Of a DNA stretch of 46,167 nucleotides, positions 25,206 to 32,658 are shown piece after piece. The stretch covers positions 1 to 46,167 of IMG/VR virus record IMGVR_UViG_3300025759_000163. The stretch is one strand, 5' to 3'. The notes beneath the pieces were generated by a model. The model saw only the letters and a list, made by a program, of their open reading frames with translations, was not told the DNA's origin and made no database searches. The stretch comes from a virus. Every line of letters starts with the position of its first letter. Position 1 is the stretch's first letter. Position numbers and translations under genes: made by a program.

Positions 25206-26981
25206 TTAACCTACCTTTGGTAATCTAAATGACGGAGTCCAGTTTAAATTTACATTAAACAAATCACCATCACTGTTTTTAAATAAAGATACTTCTTTAG
25301 CTGTATTATCCTGTCTACCATTAATACCTATAACTTTTCTTGATGCATTCTCTATAGCACCTGAACCTTTACCAGCATATATGTCTAATATTTCATTTCT
25401 ACTATAATCTCTTGATACTTGTGAGATTTGTATAATAATTATATCCATATTTACAGCAAGGTTTGATAGGTAATGAGATATATATCTTACTTGTTCATAT
25501 TCTCCACGTAAATGTGGTGGACATTCTAGTAAATCTATATAGTCTATTACAACTACTGAAGGTTGCATTTCTTTAATCTTCTTAGCTATTGCTTCTGGTT
25601 GTGTTGCTATTGTTTGTATTGTAAGATGTTGTAATTGAGATGCGTAATCTACACCTATTTGATGAACATCTTCATTAACAGCGTCTTTATTTAAGCCTGA
25701 TACTATTTGAAGATTCCTTCTATGCATATAATGACCTGACAATTCTAAACTTAAAAACAATGTAGGTAACTGCCATTCTGGAGTTATAACATCATCTTTA
25801 AAATCATATCCTAAAACTATATTTTGTGCCAATGTTGTTTTATTACTACCTGTTGGACCGAATATAGTTACTAATTCACCCGGATATATTGTACAGTCTT
25901 TATCTTTTAAGCCGAAACTTTTAGCTAAATCTATACTTTTACCAGTGTAATCAGTAGATAATCTCTCTTCTAATTGTTCTTGTAATTGTTCTCGTGTATG
26001 TACATCAACAAGATAGTCTTTATGTTTATAATACACACACTTTGGGTCACAATATTCTGACATTATAGAGTCTTTACAACCATATTGGTATCCGTGATTG
26101 TATGTAGCCTCTACTTTATCTATTACTATTTGTGGGTTTAACTGATTATTATTCCAATGTAACAAACTTGCTTTAGTAGCGTCACTTGGAATGCCGTGTC
26201 TTCTAAAATGACTAGCCATTCTTAATAATGTGTTATTTCTATTACCTTGAGTAGGACCTTTTTTATACATTGTTTGAACACAAGGTACTACATTCCTTGG
26301 TTCTTGTACTGCTTGCATAGCCCTTACTTCAGGAACTTCTTTTTTCACATATTGTTCTAAGCTACCATCTCCTGTAAGTGTTGATATTGCTGAATTTAAC
26401 TCTCTAGTTTGAGCTTTACTTAATATCTGTTCAGGTTTTAGAGTGTTTAATTCCATAGAAGTCAATGGTATTTTATACAAACTACTTTTTGTATTAAATG
26501 AATGCGGTGAACGTATTATTGCTGACTTTGTATATACACTTAAATCTATTTTATAATCAATTAAGTCTTTCATAGTTTGTTTAAGTATATAAGGTAAGTC
26601 TTGGCTAGGTTCAATGTTAAAGCATTTACCTGATATATTTATATGATAACCTGTACCACTAAAATATACTTGGTAGTTCTCTTCCTTTAAACCAAGTTCC
26701 TGTAATTCAAATAAAACAAATTGAGCTTGTTGTTGTGTGTATTCATCTGTTTGTTGGCCTCTATCAATATCAATAGGTATTTCATCTATATATCTTTTAC
26801 CAACAAAGTTTTTAATACTACCACTTTTATTAATGAACTTTATAGCCTCTTCGTCGTATAGAAAAACACTTCTATACATAGCTATTCCCGGAGATTGTTC
26901 ATATAATATATCCCAATAGTCTTCTACAGAAACGAGAGTCCCCCTTGATGAGGGACTCCCGATTGCTATTTCAACATACAT
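25206..26981 (-). CDS. Primase-helicase fusion: archaeo-eukaryotic-type primase plus RecA-fold helicase
   Basis: 591 residues. Residues ~35-185 carry the archaeo-eukaryotic primase motifs: D71-x-D73, S108-G-T-G-Y-H113, and D146 followed by R157-S-P-H160. Residues ~230-320 hold four Cys (234, 302, 311, 315) around a GNRNN...LLHWNNN...GC segment, a PriCT/PriL-like module that may bind metal or an iron-sulphur cluster. Residues ~345-591 are a DnaB/RecA ATPase with Walker A GPTGSNKT (375-382), Glu413 and Walker B VVVID (Asp480). One chain would make primers and unwind DNA at the fork. Start overlaps the SSB-like stop as TAATG. Confidence 0.85.
   Translation of the reverse strand: MYVEIAIGSPSSRGTLVSVEDYWDILYEQSPGIAMYRSVFLYDEEAIKFINKSGSIKNFVGKRYIDEIPIDIDRGQQTDEYTQQQAQFVLFELQELGLKEENYQVYFSGTGYHINISGKCFNIEPSQDLPYILKQTMKDLIDYKIDLSVYTKSAIIRSPHSFNTKSSLYKIPLTSMELNTLKPEQILSKAQTRELNSAISTLTGDGSLEQYVKKEVPEVRAMQAVQEPRNVVPCVQTMYKKGPTQGNRNNTLLRMASHFRRHGIPSDATKASLLHWNNNQLNPQIVIDKVEATYNHGYQYGCKDSIMSEYCDPKCVYYKHKDYLVDVHTREQLQEQLEERLSTDYTGKSIDLAKSFGLKDKDCTIYPGELVTIFGPTGSNKTTLAQNIVLGYDFKDDVITPEWQLPTLFLSLELSGHYMHRRNLQIVSGLNKDAVNEDVHQIGVDYASQLQHLTIQTIATQPEAIAKKIKEMQPSVVVIDYIDLLECPPHLRGEYEQVRYISHYLSNLAVNMDIIIIQISQVSRDYSRNEILDIYAGKGSGAIENASRKVIGINGRQDNTAKEVSLFKNSDGDLFNVNLNWTPSFRLPKVG
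26936..26958 (-). promoter_or_regulatory. Stable hairpin inside the first codons of the primase-helicase gene
   Basis: In the minus-strand RNA, GAGUCCCUC pairs with GGGGGACUC (9 bp, one G-U) around an AUCAA loop, about 23 bases after the start codon. It stands out in this AT-rich genome. It may slow translation or mark a processing site; no U-tract follows, so it is not a standard terminator. Confidence 0.6.
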
Positions 26982-27565
26982 TAAAATGGTGCTGAATCTG
27001 AATTAGATGTGACAGTCGGTACTACATTACCTGTCTCTGTCACTTCCTTGATAAGATTCTTAGACTTTAAGAAGTTTACATAACCTTCAAAGTCTTTTTC
27101 ATCAGTACCTAGTTTAGGATATACTTTAGTATATGTTTTATCGCCTATCTTAGCTTTTTCTTTATATGCATAAGCATAAAAAGTTTTATTAGCTAATTGA
27201 GATAAATGATTATCGTGTAGATGCTTTTCAAAGTTAGCTATTTCTACACCATTCTCATCTACTAATTTACCAGTTTTATCTGGACCACCCTTAAACCCTA
27301 TAGCGTCAAAGAATCCATAAGCTCTTCTTAATAAAGTACAGCTTTTAATATCTCCATTAGGTTCTTTATCGTATGAGCCTAATATTGACATTGTGTAAGG
27401 ATACTGTGAATTTGGTGATGTTAGTGTTACGTCGATAAACATATCAGCCCAATCAAACTCATCAGTTCTATCATTGAAGTTTGCTATTGTTACTGGTATA
27501 ATACCTAAGTAATTACCACTACCTGTAGATGAATCTATATCATCTGGTCTAAAACGTTCGGACAT
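26981..27565 (-). CDS. SSB-like single-stranded DNA-binding protein
   Basis: 194 residues. A central beta-rich segment with FDAIGFKGG and FYAYAYKEK, and a flexible Asn/Ser end finishing in DSAPF, resemble phage single-strand binding proteins whose acidic-phenylalanine tip contacts partners. It lies directly after the Sak4-like ATPase, a pairing seen in many phage recombination modules. TAATG couplings link it to both neighbours, and AAGGAGG precedes it. The fold is inferred from context and tip. Confidence 0.6.
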   Translation of the reverse strand: MSERFRPDDIDSSTGSGNYLGIIPVTIANFNDRTDEFDWADMFIDVTLTSPNSQYPYTMSILGSYDKEPNGDIKSCTLLRRAYGFFDAIGFKGGPDKTGKLVDENGVEIANFEKHLHDNHLSQLANKTFYAYAYKEKAKIGDKTYTKVYPKLGTDEKDFEGYVNFLKSKNLIKEVTETGNVVPTVTSNSDSAPF

Positions 27566-28425
27566 TAGTCCTCCTTTTTGTATGTTAGTATTTCGTTTCT
27601 TACACTCTCGTAATTAAACGGGAGTCTTTTTTGTGCAAGTGGCTTAAGCCTGCTACCTACTACTCTCTCATCGTAAGCTTCAAAAGATATGTAATACTTA
27701 CCACCATCTTTATCTGCTGTACAATAGCCTATAACATCAGCTTTAGCGGCTAGACTATAACCTAGTCCTCTCGGTAATTCAGGACCTAGTTGAGCTTTAC
27801 CATCTGTAACTGTTGTAGTTTTACTATGACTAATTAAGATAAGGTTTGCACCCATCTTTTTAGTTAAGGTTTGGAATCTCTTGATAACATCTAGATTTTT
27901 ACGTCTAGCTTTTCCCCAATCAGAACCCCAAGAACCTTCGCCCATAGCAGTTATTCCTAGTTCTTGTAGAACTATTGTTTCTACCCATTCATTAACTTGT
28001 CCTATAGTATCTATAACTATAGTATCGTAAGGTAGATTATCCCATTCTTTTGCAAGCCATTGATAAACTTCTATCATGCTATACACAGGCATAGGTTTAC
28101 CTGTATCTTTACCTGTTCTAAACCTAAAACCTCTTTCTTCTGGAGGCACTACTTCAAACTGAGGCTTACCGCCTTTGACGACTTGTTTACCGTCACTCTT
28201 TAGTTCTCTCATAGGTGGGTTTAGTTCGGTTACTGTAACTACATTAGCTTTATCTGTAAAATCAGAGCCAAGGTCAGTGTCAATAATTAACACTCCCTCA
28301 GCTCCTTTTTCACTCCAAGAGCTAGTTGCAGTTGTTTTACCTGTTTTCGGTTGACCAATGAAGAAGTACGTCAGTCCCGAGGGCATTATCCCCCAGTCCG
28401 TCTGTACTTTGCGTACTTTTATCAT
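27565..28425 (-). CDS. Sak4-like RecA-fold ATPase
   Basis: 286 residues. Walker A GQPKTGKT (24-31) comes straight after a short leader ending in PSGLTYFFI, and Walker B is TIVIDT (Asp139), followed by LILISHSK. This is the compact RecA core of the Sak4 family, which promotes single-strand annealing with an SSB partner. It overlaps the E1 gene end by 89 bases; the start at 28425 is supported by AAAGGAAATAG. Confidence 0.8.
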   Translation of the reverse strand: MIKVRKVQTDWGIMPSGLTYFFIGQPKTGKTTATSSWSEKGAEGVLIIDTDLGSDFTDKANVVTVTELNPPMRELKSDGKQVVKGGKPQFEVVPPEERGFRFRTGKDTGKPMPVYSMIEVYQWLAKEWDNLPYDTIVIDTIGQVNEWVETIVLQELGITAMGEGSWGSDWGKARRKNLDVIKRFQTLTKKMGANLILISHSKTTTVTDGKAQLGPELPRGLGYSLAAKADVIGYCTADKDGGKYYISFEAYDERVVGSRLKPLAQKRLPFNYESVRNEILTYKKED

Positions 28426-29119
28426 CTATTTCCTTTTGTTTTATTGTTGGTACTATTAATGTCCCATAATGGATATTTATTGGACTCAAGCTGGACCAAA
28501 TATAATCATAATAAGACAAATTTGCAACTAAAGAATGTACTTGACTGGCTACAAGACTTGCTACATTTGTTGTGGCAAATACTGTATGTTTCATTGAACA
28601 AGGTGCTTTAGGAACTGAATCTGTAGGAACCCAATGCTCTTGATAATTTTGTTTTATAACACCTTTACAAGTAACTATTTCTACATTAGTAGCACCCATA
28701 CGAGCATCTATAAACCAAGAGTCTTTATTTTTTCTACCTTCATCTTCCCACCACATTCTATAAGCCATTCTTCTAGATTCCATATCATCTGTACATACAA
28801 TCATTTTACTAGTTACTTTTGAGGAATAATCAAATTTCTTATTAAATGCTAAAAATTCTTGATTATCTGTAACTCTATTAAAAAGATTTTGAGCACATTC
28901 TGTTTTAGGTTTACCTACATCATCAAAGGAATATGCAGTGCTTGATAAGTTATGTGATTCCATTCTATCATTATCAAAGCCTCGTATAGATTTGAATCCC
29001 ATAATTCCTAAAGTTTGAACTAAAAATGAACCTATACCTCCTAAACCTACTATTGTAACTTTGTCTAGTTTATCTATGCTAATAAGGTCTTTATTTCTTA
29101 AGAATCTTGTATCATTCAT
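28337..29119 (-). CDS. E1/ThiF-like ubiquitin-activating enzyme
   Basis: 260 residues. The Rossmann nucleotide-binding loop VGLGGIGS (24-31), Asp49-Asn50-Asp51, Asn57, Lys70 and the VCTDD segment (Asp111/Asp112) are the adenylation residues of the E1/ThiF/MoeB superfamily. ARMGA (139-143) follows as in family members. Cys174 (APCSMKHT) is the best candidate for a thioester cysteine. The enzyme would adenylate the C-terminus of the small Ubl encoded at 32111-32335. It is compact, lacking the large extra domains of eukaryotic E1. It is fourth of the four-part conjugation cassette. Confidence 0.88.
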   Translation of the reverse strand: MNDTRFLRNKDLISIDKLDKVTIVGLGGIGSFLVQTLGIMGFKSIRGFDNDRMESHNLSSTAYSFDDVGKPKTECAQNLFNRVTDNQEFLAFNKKFDYSSKVTSKMIVCTDDMESRRMAYRMWWEDEGRKNKDSWFIDARMGATNVEIVTCKGVIKQNYQEHWVPTDSVPKAPCSMKHTVFATTNVASLVASQVHSLVANLSYYDYIWSSLSPINIHYGTLIVPTIKQKEIDDKSTQSTDGLGDNALGTDVLLHWSTENR

Positions 29120-29348
29120 TATGATGTATCTCCTTTTTTAAAAGTTTTATTTGGTTTTGTATTTCTCTCATTGCTTCATATCTACCCAATAAATATGCAA
29201 CATGTTCTCCTGAATCTATCTTAGTATCAGTAAGATATTTAATGTTGTAAGTATCTTCTAACTCATAATCAACATCCCATATTATATTATTTACTAGAGT
29301 AGTTACTCTTTCAAGAGCTTCTTGAGCTCTAAATTTACTCAACTTCAC
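29112..29348 (-). CDS. 78-residue helical protein between JAB and E1
   Basis: GTG start with AAAGAGG 7 bases upstream; ends overlapping the E1 start by 8 bases. Mostly helical and charged. No family recognised. Placement inside the conjugation cassette suggests an accessory factor or substrate adaptor. Its ribosome site can pair with a hairpin loop just upstream. Confidence 0.65.
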   Translation of the reverse strand: MKLSKFRAQEALERVTTLVNNIIWDVDYELEDTYNIKYLTDTKIDSGEHVAYLLGRYEAMREIQNQIKLLKKEIHHNE

Positions 29349-29369
29349 TTATAACCTCTTTTTATAAAG

Positions 29370-29413
29370 CCCCTAGACACCAAAGAGGAGATGACTTGAG
29401 AAGTGCCTAGGGG
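29370..29413 (-). promoter_or_regulatory. Intergenic RNA hairpin upstream of the 78-residue gene, loop complementary to its ribosome site
   Basis: In the minus-strand RNA, CCCCUAGGCAC (29413-29403) pairs with GUGUCUAGGGG (29380-29370), 11 bp with one G-U. The 22-base loop contains CCUCUUU, an exact complement of AAAGAGG, the ribosome site before the GTG at 29348. The stem could help stop upstream transcripts or protect them, and the loop could hide the ribosome site as a pseudoknot. Confidence 0.6.
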
Positions 29414-29419
29414 ACTTTG

Positions 29420-30292
29420 TTATATTCCTATTTTATTAATACTATTCTCCTTATAGTATTCTCTAATTACTGTTGTTGCGTCTAGATTTTTATCTATAGC
29501 TTCTAAATCTAGTTTAAACCGTCTAAAGTCAGAACTAATAATGTAAGCATCTATAGCGTTAAGAATTAAATCTTCGTTATCTATATCTTCAACAATATTA
29601 GCACTTAAAGCTTTAGTAGCTGGAGAAGCATTAAACATACTTCTTTGATTTACGTTATATCCATCGTAGTATCTATAACCGTAATTAGCCCAACTATTTT
29701 TAGTTTCTTTCTTTGCCTTTGCTTTTATAGTATTAGCTTCTTCTTTCCATTGCTTATCTACAACAATCTTTCTCATAGGTTTAACTACTTTACCTTCTAT
29801 GAAATGACCAATACCTAATCTATCTCTGTAACTAAAGCCAAAAACACATTTCTTTTTCTCACTTGCTACTACTGTACTGAAATACAAACCAGTATTTGTA
29901 GCATTTTCTAGAGCTGTATCTTTGTCAGTTCCACTGAAGAAAGCACCTAATGTATGATGACTATGTATTAAACCTAAAGCACAGTCTTTCAACTCTGGCT
30001 TTTGTTTGTATAATTTGTATAGCATCTTTCCTAGTTCTTCTCCGTCTAACTCTGTACTTGTAGAATCGCCTAAGTCAATAGGTACAAAATACAATAGAGT
30101 TACTTTTAATGGAAAATCATCTTGTTTCTTATCTACTTTGTAGAATGCTGGACCTGACCATTCTGTATTAGGAAATGTTCGCAGTAAATAAATTATTTTG
30201 TCTTTCATTTCCAAGTCTATCGAGAGATGAGACTCTAGATTCTTCTCTTCGATGTTTTTCTCTTTTTTCTTGTGCTTTTCTTGATATTTCAT
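29420..30292 (-). CDS. JAB/JAMM metallopeptidase (deubiquitinase-like)
   Basis: About 290 residues from ATG at 30292, chosen because AAAGGAG lies 6 bases upstream; in-frame ATGs at 30337 and 30208 lack a good site. The zinc motif is complete: Glu44 in TEWSG, His110-x-His112 in IHSHH, Ser120 and Asp123 in SGTD. JAMM enzymes cut isopeptide bonds at ubiquitin-like tags or trim the tag precursor. With Ubl, E2 and E1 in the same operon, it is likely the tag processor or remover. It overlaps the E2-like gene by 125 bases, an unusually long shared stretch. The C-terminal ~130 residues are unassigned. Confidence 0.87.
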   Translation of the reverse strand: MKYQEKHKKKEKNIEEKNLESHLSIDLEMKDKIIYLLRTFPNTEWSGPAFYKVDKKQDDFPLKVTLLYFVPIDLGDSTSTELDGEELGKMLYKLYKQKPELKDCALGLIHSHHTLGAFFSGTDKDTALENATNTGLYFSTVVASEKKKCVFGFSYRDRLGIGHFIEGKVVKPMRKIVVDKQWKEEANTIKAKAKKETKNSWANYGYRYYDGYNVNQRSMFNASPATKALSANIVEDIDNEDLILNAIDAYIISSDFRRFKLDLEAIDKNLDATTVIREYYKENSINKIGI

Positions 30293-32006
30293 CCTGTTCT
30301 CCTTTGAATTTAGATAATGTGTTATTAATATATTCACTAAATGATAATGCCATATCGTTCTTTACTGCAAGTACTTGATTCTTTGTTAATTTAGCATTAG
30401 CAATCCAATCGAATATTTTAACTGCTGGTTTTTTACTATAAAGAATTTGATAACCACTAGCAACTCTATTATGCTTTATTTTTAAATTATCAATTTCTTT
30501 GGCTTCTATTAACTCAGATATATTAACTTTATAACCAAGTAAGTTAAGTATATGAATACTTATCAGACACCATCCTAATCCATATTGCAGAATACTTCTA
30601 TTCTTTATTGACATTATATCTACAAAAGAACTATTAATTGTATTTTGCAGTATTTTAGTTTCATCAATTTTAAATAACTCTTGAATGTATTCTTGACGAA
30701 TTATACCTATATTACCCACATAATAAGTTATATTTACCATTCTATCGTTTTCGAAATTTTCAATATCTCTAACAAGAGTATCTATATTACAATTTGCATT
30801 TCTATAGATGTTTAATAAAACCCATCCAAATTTATAATTATCTGTCAATTCTGTAGAAACATTAATTGAAACATTTTTTTTAGATAATGATAAATTTATA
30901 TCATTTAGTAATTCAGGATTAGTAATAGAACTTCCATCATTTTGTAAGTTTCTCTTATCAATGGTACGAAACCCTAAATGACGAGAATGTAGTGTACCGT
31001 CTCCCCAAGAACCTCCATTTTTAGGTAAATTCAACCAATCTAGTATAAATAATTTATTTATTCTATGTCGAAGCGTTTGATTTGAAAATATACCATTATA
31101 AATTGATGAAGAACTTTGTTCAGCAGTAATATTAGCAAAATTCAAGCGAGGTAATAATAATTCCTCAAATTTCTTGTTGATACTTTCGAAATCTGATTTA
31201 TTATAATTTTCGTGCAACCAAGTATATAATACAAGCAATGATTCAGCAAATTGATAATATGGTTGGTGTTTACCTTCTTTTAATCTTGCTATATATATAT
31301 TTGTATGGCTTTCTCTTCCTATGAAATCAATATTTGAAAACATTACATTTTGTGGTAGTACTTTTGACTTTTTAGCTTGAAGAGTTCTATTCCACATTAA
31401 CCAACTAGCATAATCTTTAATACCTTCTTTGAATTTCTTCTTTACACTTTGAAGAGCAGGATTTTCTCCAAAAGCCTCATCATACATTAAATTCACTTGT
31501 GTATAATGGCGACGCCAAGATGTCCAAAGACTATTAATATCCCAATATGCATCATTACGAGTCCAAGTGTTTAAGAAAACACCAGCATACCTTGCTATAT
31601 CTTTTACAGTGCTATTCTGCACTGTATAAAACATTAGAGTTTCGTGCTGACCTAAACAAGGAATGCCATCTCCACTAATATGTGGATGTAATGTGCAATT
31701 TTCACTCGATTCATTAACAAACTTAGTACTGAGCAAAGCTCCTCTTTTACTAAATTTTATTTCAAGATTAATTTTAGGCATAATGTACTTTCTAGCACCT
31801 TGTAATCTTGGTCTTTTTGGTAAATTAATATACATTATGTAATTATCTTGAGCTTTTACTTTAGTAATTAATCCTAAAGATTCTTCATCAACTTGATTAA
31901 CTGTCTCATTAGGATTGTCAGTCTGGTATTCTTCTCGAGCTCTTAATTGAGCTTTGTAAAACATTGATAATACTTTAGATATTACTTTTTTACTTTTTAA
32001 AAACAT
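30168..32006 (-). CDS. E2-like conjugating enzyme with long C-terminal extension
   Basis: 612 residues. Residues ~50-165 match the E2/UBC core: a beta meander, then HPHISGDGIPCLG (107-119), equivalent to the HPN...G-x-I-C-L catalytic segment, with Cys117 as the expected thioester cysteine. After it a tryptophan-rich helix (DINSLWTSW) follows. Residues ~190-570 have no recognised domain and the last ~45 are Lys/Arg/Glu rich. An E2 normally has ~150 residues, so this is a fusion that may carry a ligase-like or substrate-binding part. A clear AAAGGAG site sets the start; the upstream hairpin loop can pair with it. Confidence 0.78.
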   Translation of the reverse strand: MFLKSKKVISKVLSMFYKAQLRAREEYQTDNPNETVNQVDEESLGLITKVKAQDNYIMYINLPKRPRLQGARKYIMPKINLEIKFSKRGALLSTKFVNESSENCTLHPHISGDGIPCLGQHETLMFYTVQNSTVKDIARYAGVFLNTWTRNDAYWDINSLWTSWRRHYTQVNLMYDEAFGENPALQSVKKKFKEGIKDYASWLMWNRTLQAKKSKVLPQNVMFSNIDFIGRESHTNIYIARLKEGKHQPYYQFAESLLVLYTWLHENYNKSDFESINKKFEELLLPRLNFANITAEQSSSSIYNGIFSNQTLRHRINKLFILDWLNLPKNGGSWGDGTLHSRHLGFRTIDKRNLQNDGSSITNPELLNDINLSLSKKNVSINVSTELTDNYKFGWVLLNIYRNANCNIDTLVRDIENFENDRMVNITYYVGNIGIIRQEYIQELFKIDETKILQNTINSSFVDIMSIKNRSILQYGLGWCLISIHILNLLGYKVNISELIEAKEIDNLKIKHNRVASGYQILYSKKPAVKIFDWIANAKLTKNQVLAVKNDMALSFSEYINNTLSKFKGEQDEISRKAQEKREKHRREESRVSSLDRLGNERQNNLFTANIS

Positions 32007-32025
32007 ATAATTCTCCTTTATTAAA

Positions 32026-32094
32026 GTGAGAGCACCGGTCTTTACTTGTAGCTTATAGGAATAGACTCTTTCAATAAAAGCCCAGCACTCTCAC
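32026..32094 (-). promoter_or_regulatory. Intergenic RNA hairpin between Ubl and E2 genes, loop complementary to the E2 ribosome site
   Basis: In the minus-strand RNA, GUGAGAGUGCUGG (32094-32082) pairs along its full 13 bases with CCGGUGCUCUCAC (32038-32026), including three G-U pairs, which favours this strand. Loop bases 32080-32070 can pair over 11 bp (two G-U) with 32025-32015, which includes the first bases of the AAAGGAG site. It may let Ubl be made in excess over E2, by partial termination, processing or translation block. Confidence 0.6.
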
Positions 32095-32110
32095 CGTTTA
32101 ATCAAGTAGC

Positions 32111-32335
32111 TTAGCTACCTGAAGTTACTTTACTCTGGCTAAAATGTACGAAATCACCATCGCTAAGAGGTGTGTTCATTTCAGCTTTATTACCATTTAC
32201 CATAATAACAACATTGCTTACACTCAAGTTACGCATTTCAGCAATAGTCGCAGGTGTTAAACCCGGTCCTTCTACTGATTGCACTGAACTATTAGCTTGT
32301 ACTGTTACTTTGATTGTATTAGGTGTTCTTCCCAT
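32111..32335 (-). CDS. Ubiquitin-like protein (ThiS/MoaD-type beta-grasp)
   Basis: 74 residues with a strong AAGGAG site. The beta-grasp pattern is clear: IKVTVQA first strand, a helix around TPATIAEMRN, VVIMVNG (Asn47-Gly48) and LSDGDFVHF (Asp59-Gly-Asp61), then a flexible end in TSGS. ThiS, MoaD and ubiquitin end in Gly-Gly; this one ends Ser-Gly-Ser, so removal of one residue by the JAB peptidase would expose a C-terminal glycine for E1 activation. It is the first gene of the Ubl-E2-JAB-E1 cassette. Conjugation targets are unknown. Confidence 0.82.
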   Translation of the reverse strand: MGRTPNTIKVTVQANSSVQSVEGPGLTPATIAEMRNLSVSNVVIMVNGNKAEMNTPLSDGDFVHFSQSKVTSGS

Positions 32336-32336
32336 A

Positions 32337-32450
32337 CTATTCTCCTTGTTTTAAGGTTGTTGTTTTAAAAATTCTTTCTAATCTTGACAGTCTACGATAT
32401 ACATTAGACAGTAAAGCTCTTCTTATTCTTTTCTTTATGGATTCATACAT
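32337..32450 (-). CDS. 37-residue Arg/Lys-rich peptide
   Basis: Read directly: ATG at 32450 lies within the end of the zinc-finger gene (8-base overlap), TAG ends at 32337 one base before the Ubl start. Strongly basic and amphipathic helical (KKRIRRALL...YRRLSRLERI). The tight packing suggests it is translated; it could be a nucleic-acid binding or membrane-active peptide. Confidence 0.45.
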   Translation of the reverse strand: MYESIKKRIRRALLSNVYRRLSRLERIFKTTTLKQGE

Positions 32451-32658
32451 TATGTCTCTCATTTTCACCTGTTTTACTCATTAATACATCATTATATTCA
32501 TCAGGCATATAAATATAAGTGCAATCTTCACAATAAGAACCTATTGATGAAGTAGATACTGGTTCATCTATAAATTCTTCTATTAACATTTCTTGACCAC
32601 AACAGGGGCAATCTACCCCTGCTGGGTCTCCGCCAATCGGCATAACTGGAATACTCAT
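32443..32658 (-). CDS. Small zinc-binding protein
   Basis: 71 residues. C17-x2-C20 and C43-x2-C46 form a zinc ribbon; the first pair is in the CPCCG-E form common in rubredoxin-like knuckles. It precedes the Ubl gene. Its start overlaps the previous stop as ATGA with only a weak site. It could be a cofactor for the conjugation cassette or a host-takeover protein. Confidence 0.65.
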   Translation of the reverse strand: MSIPVMPIGGDPAGVDCPCCGQEMLIEEFIDEPVSTSSIGSYCEDCTYIYMPDEYNDVLMSKTGENERHNV

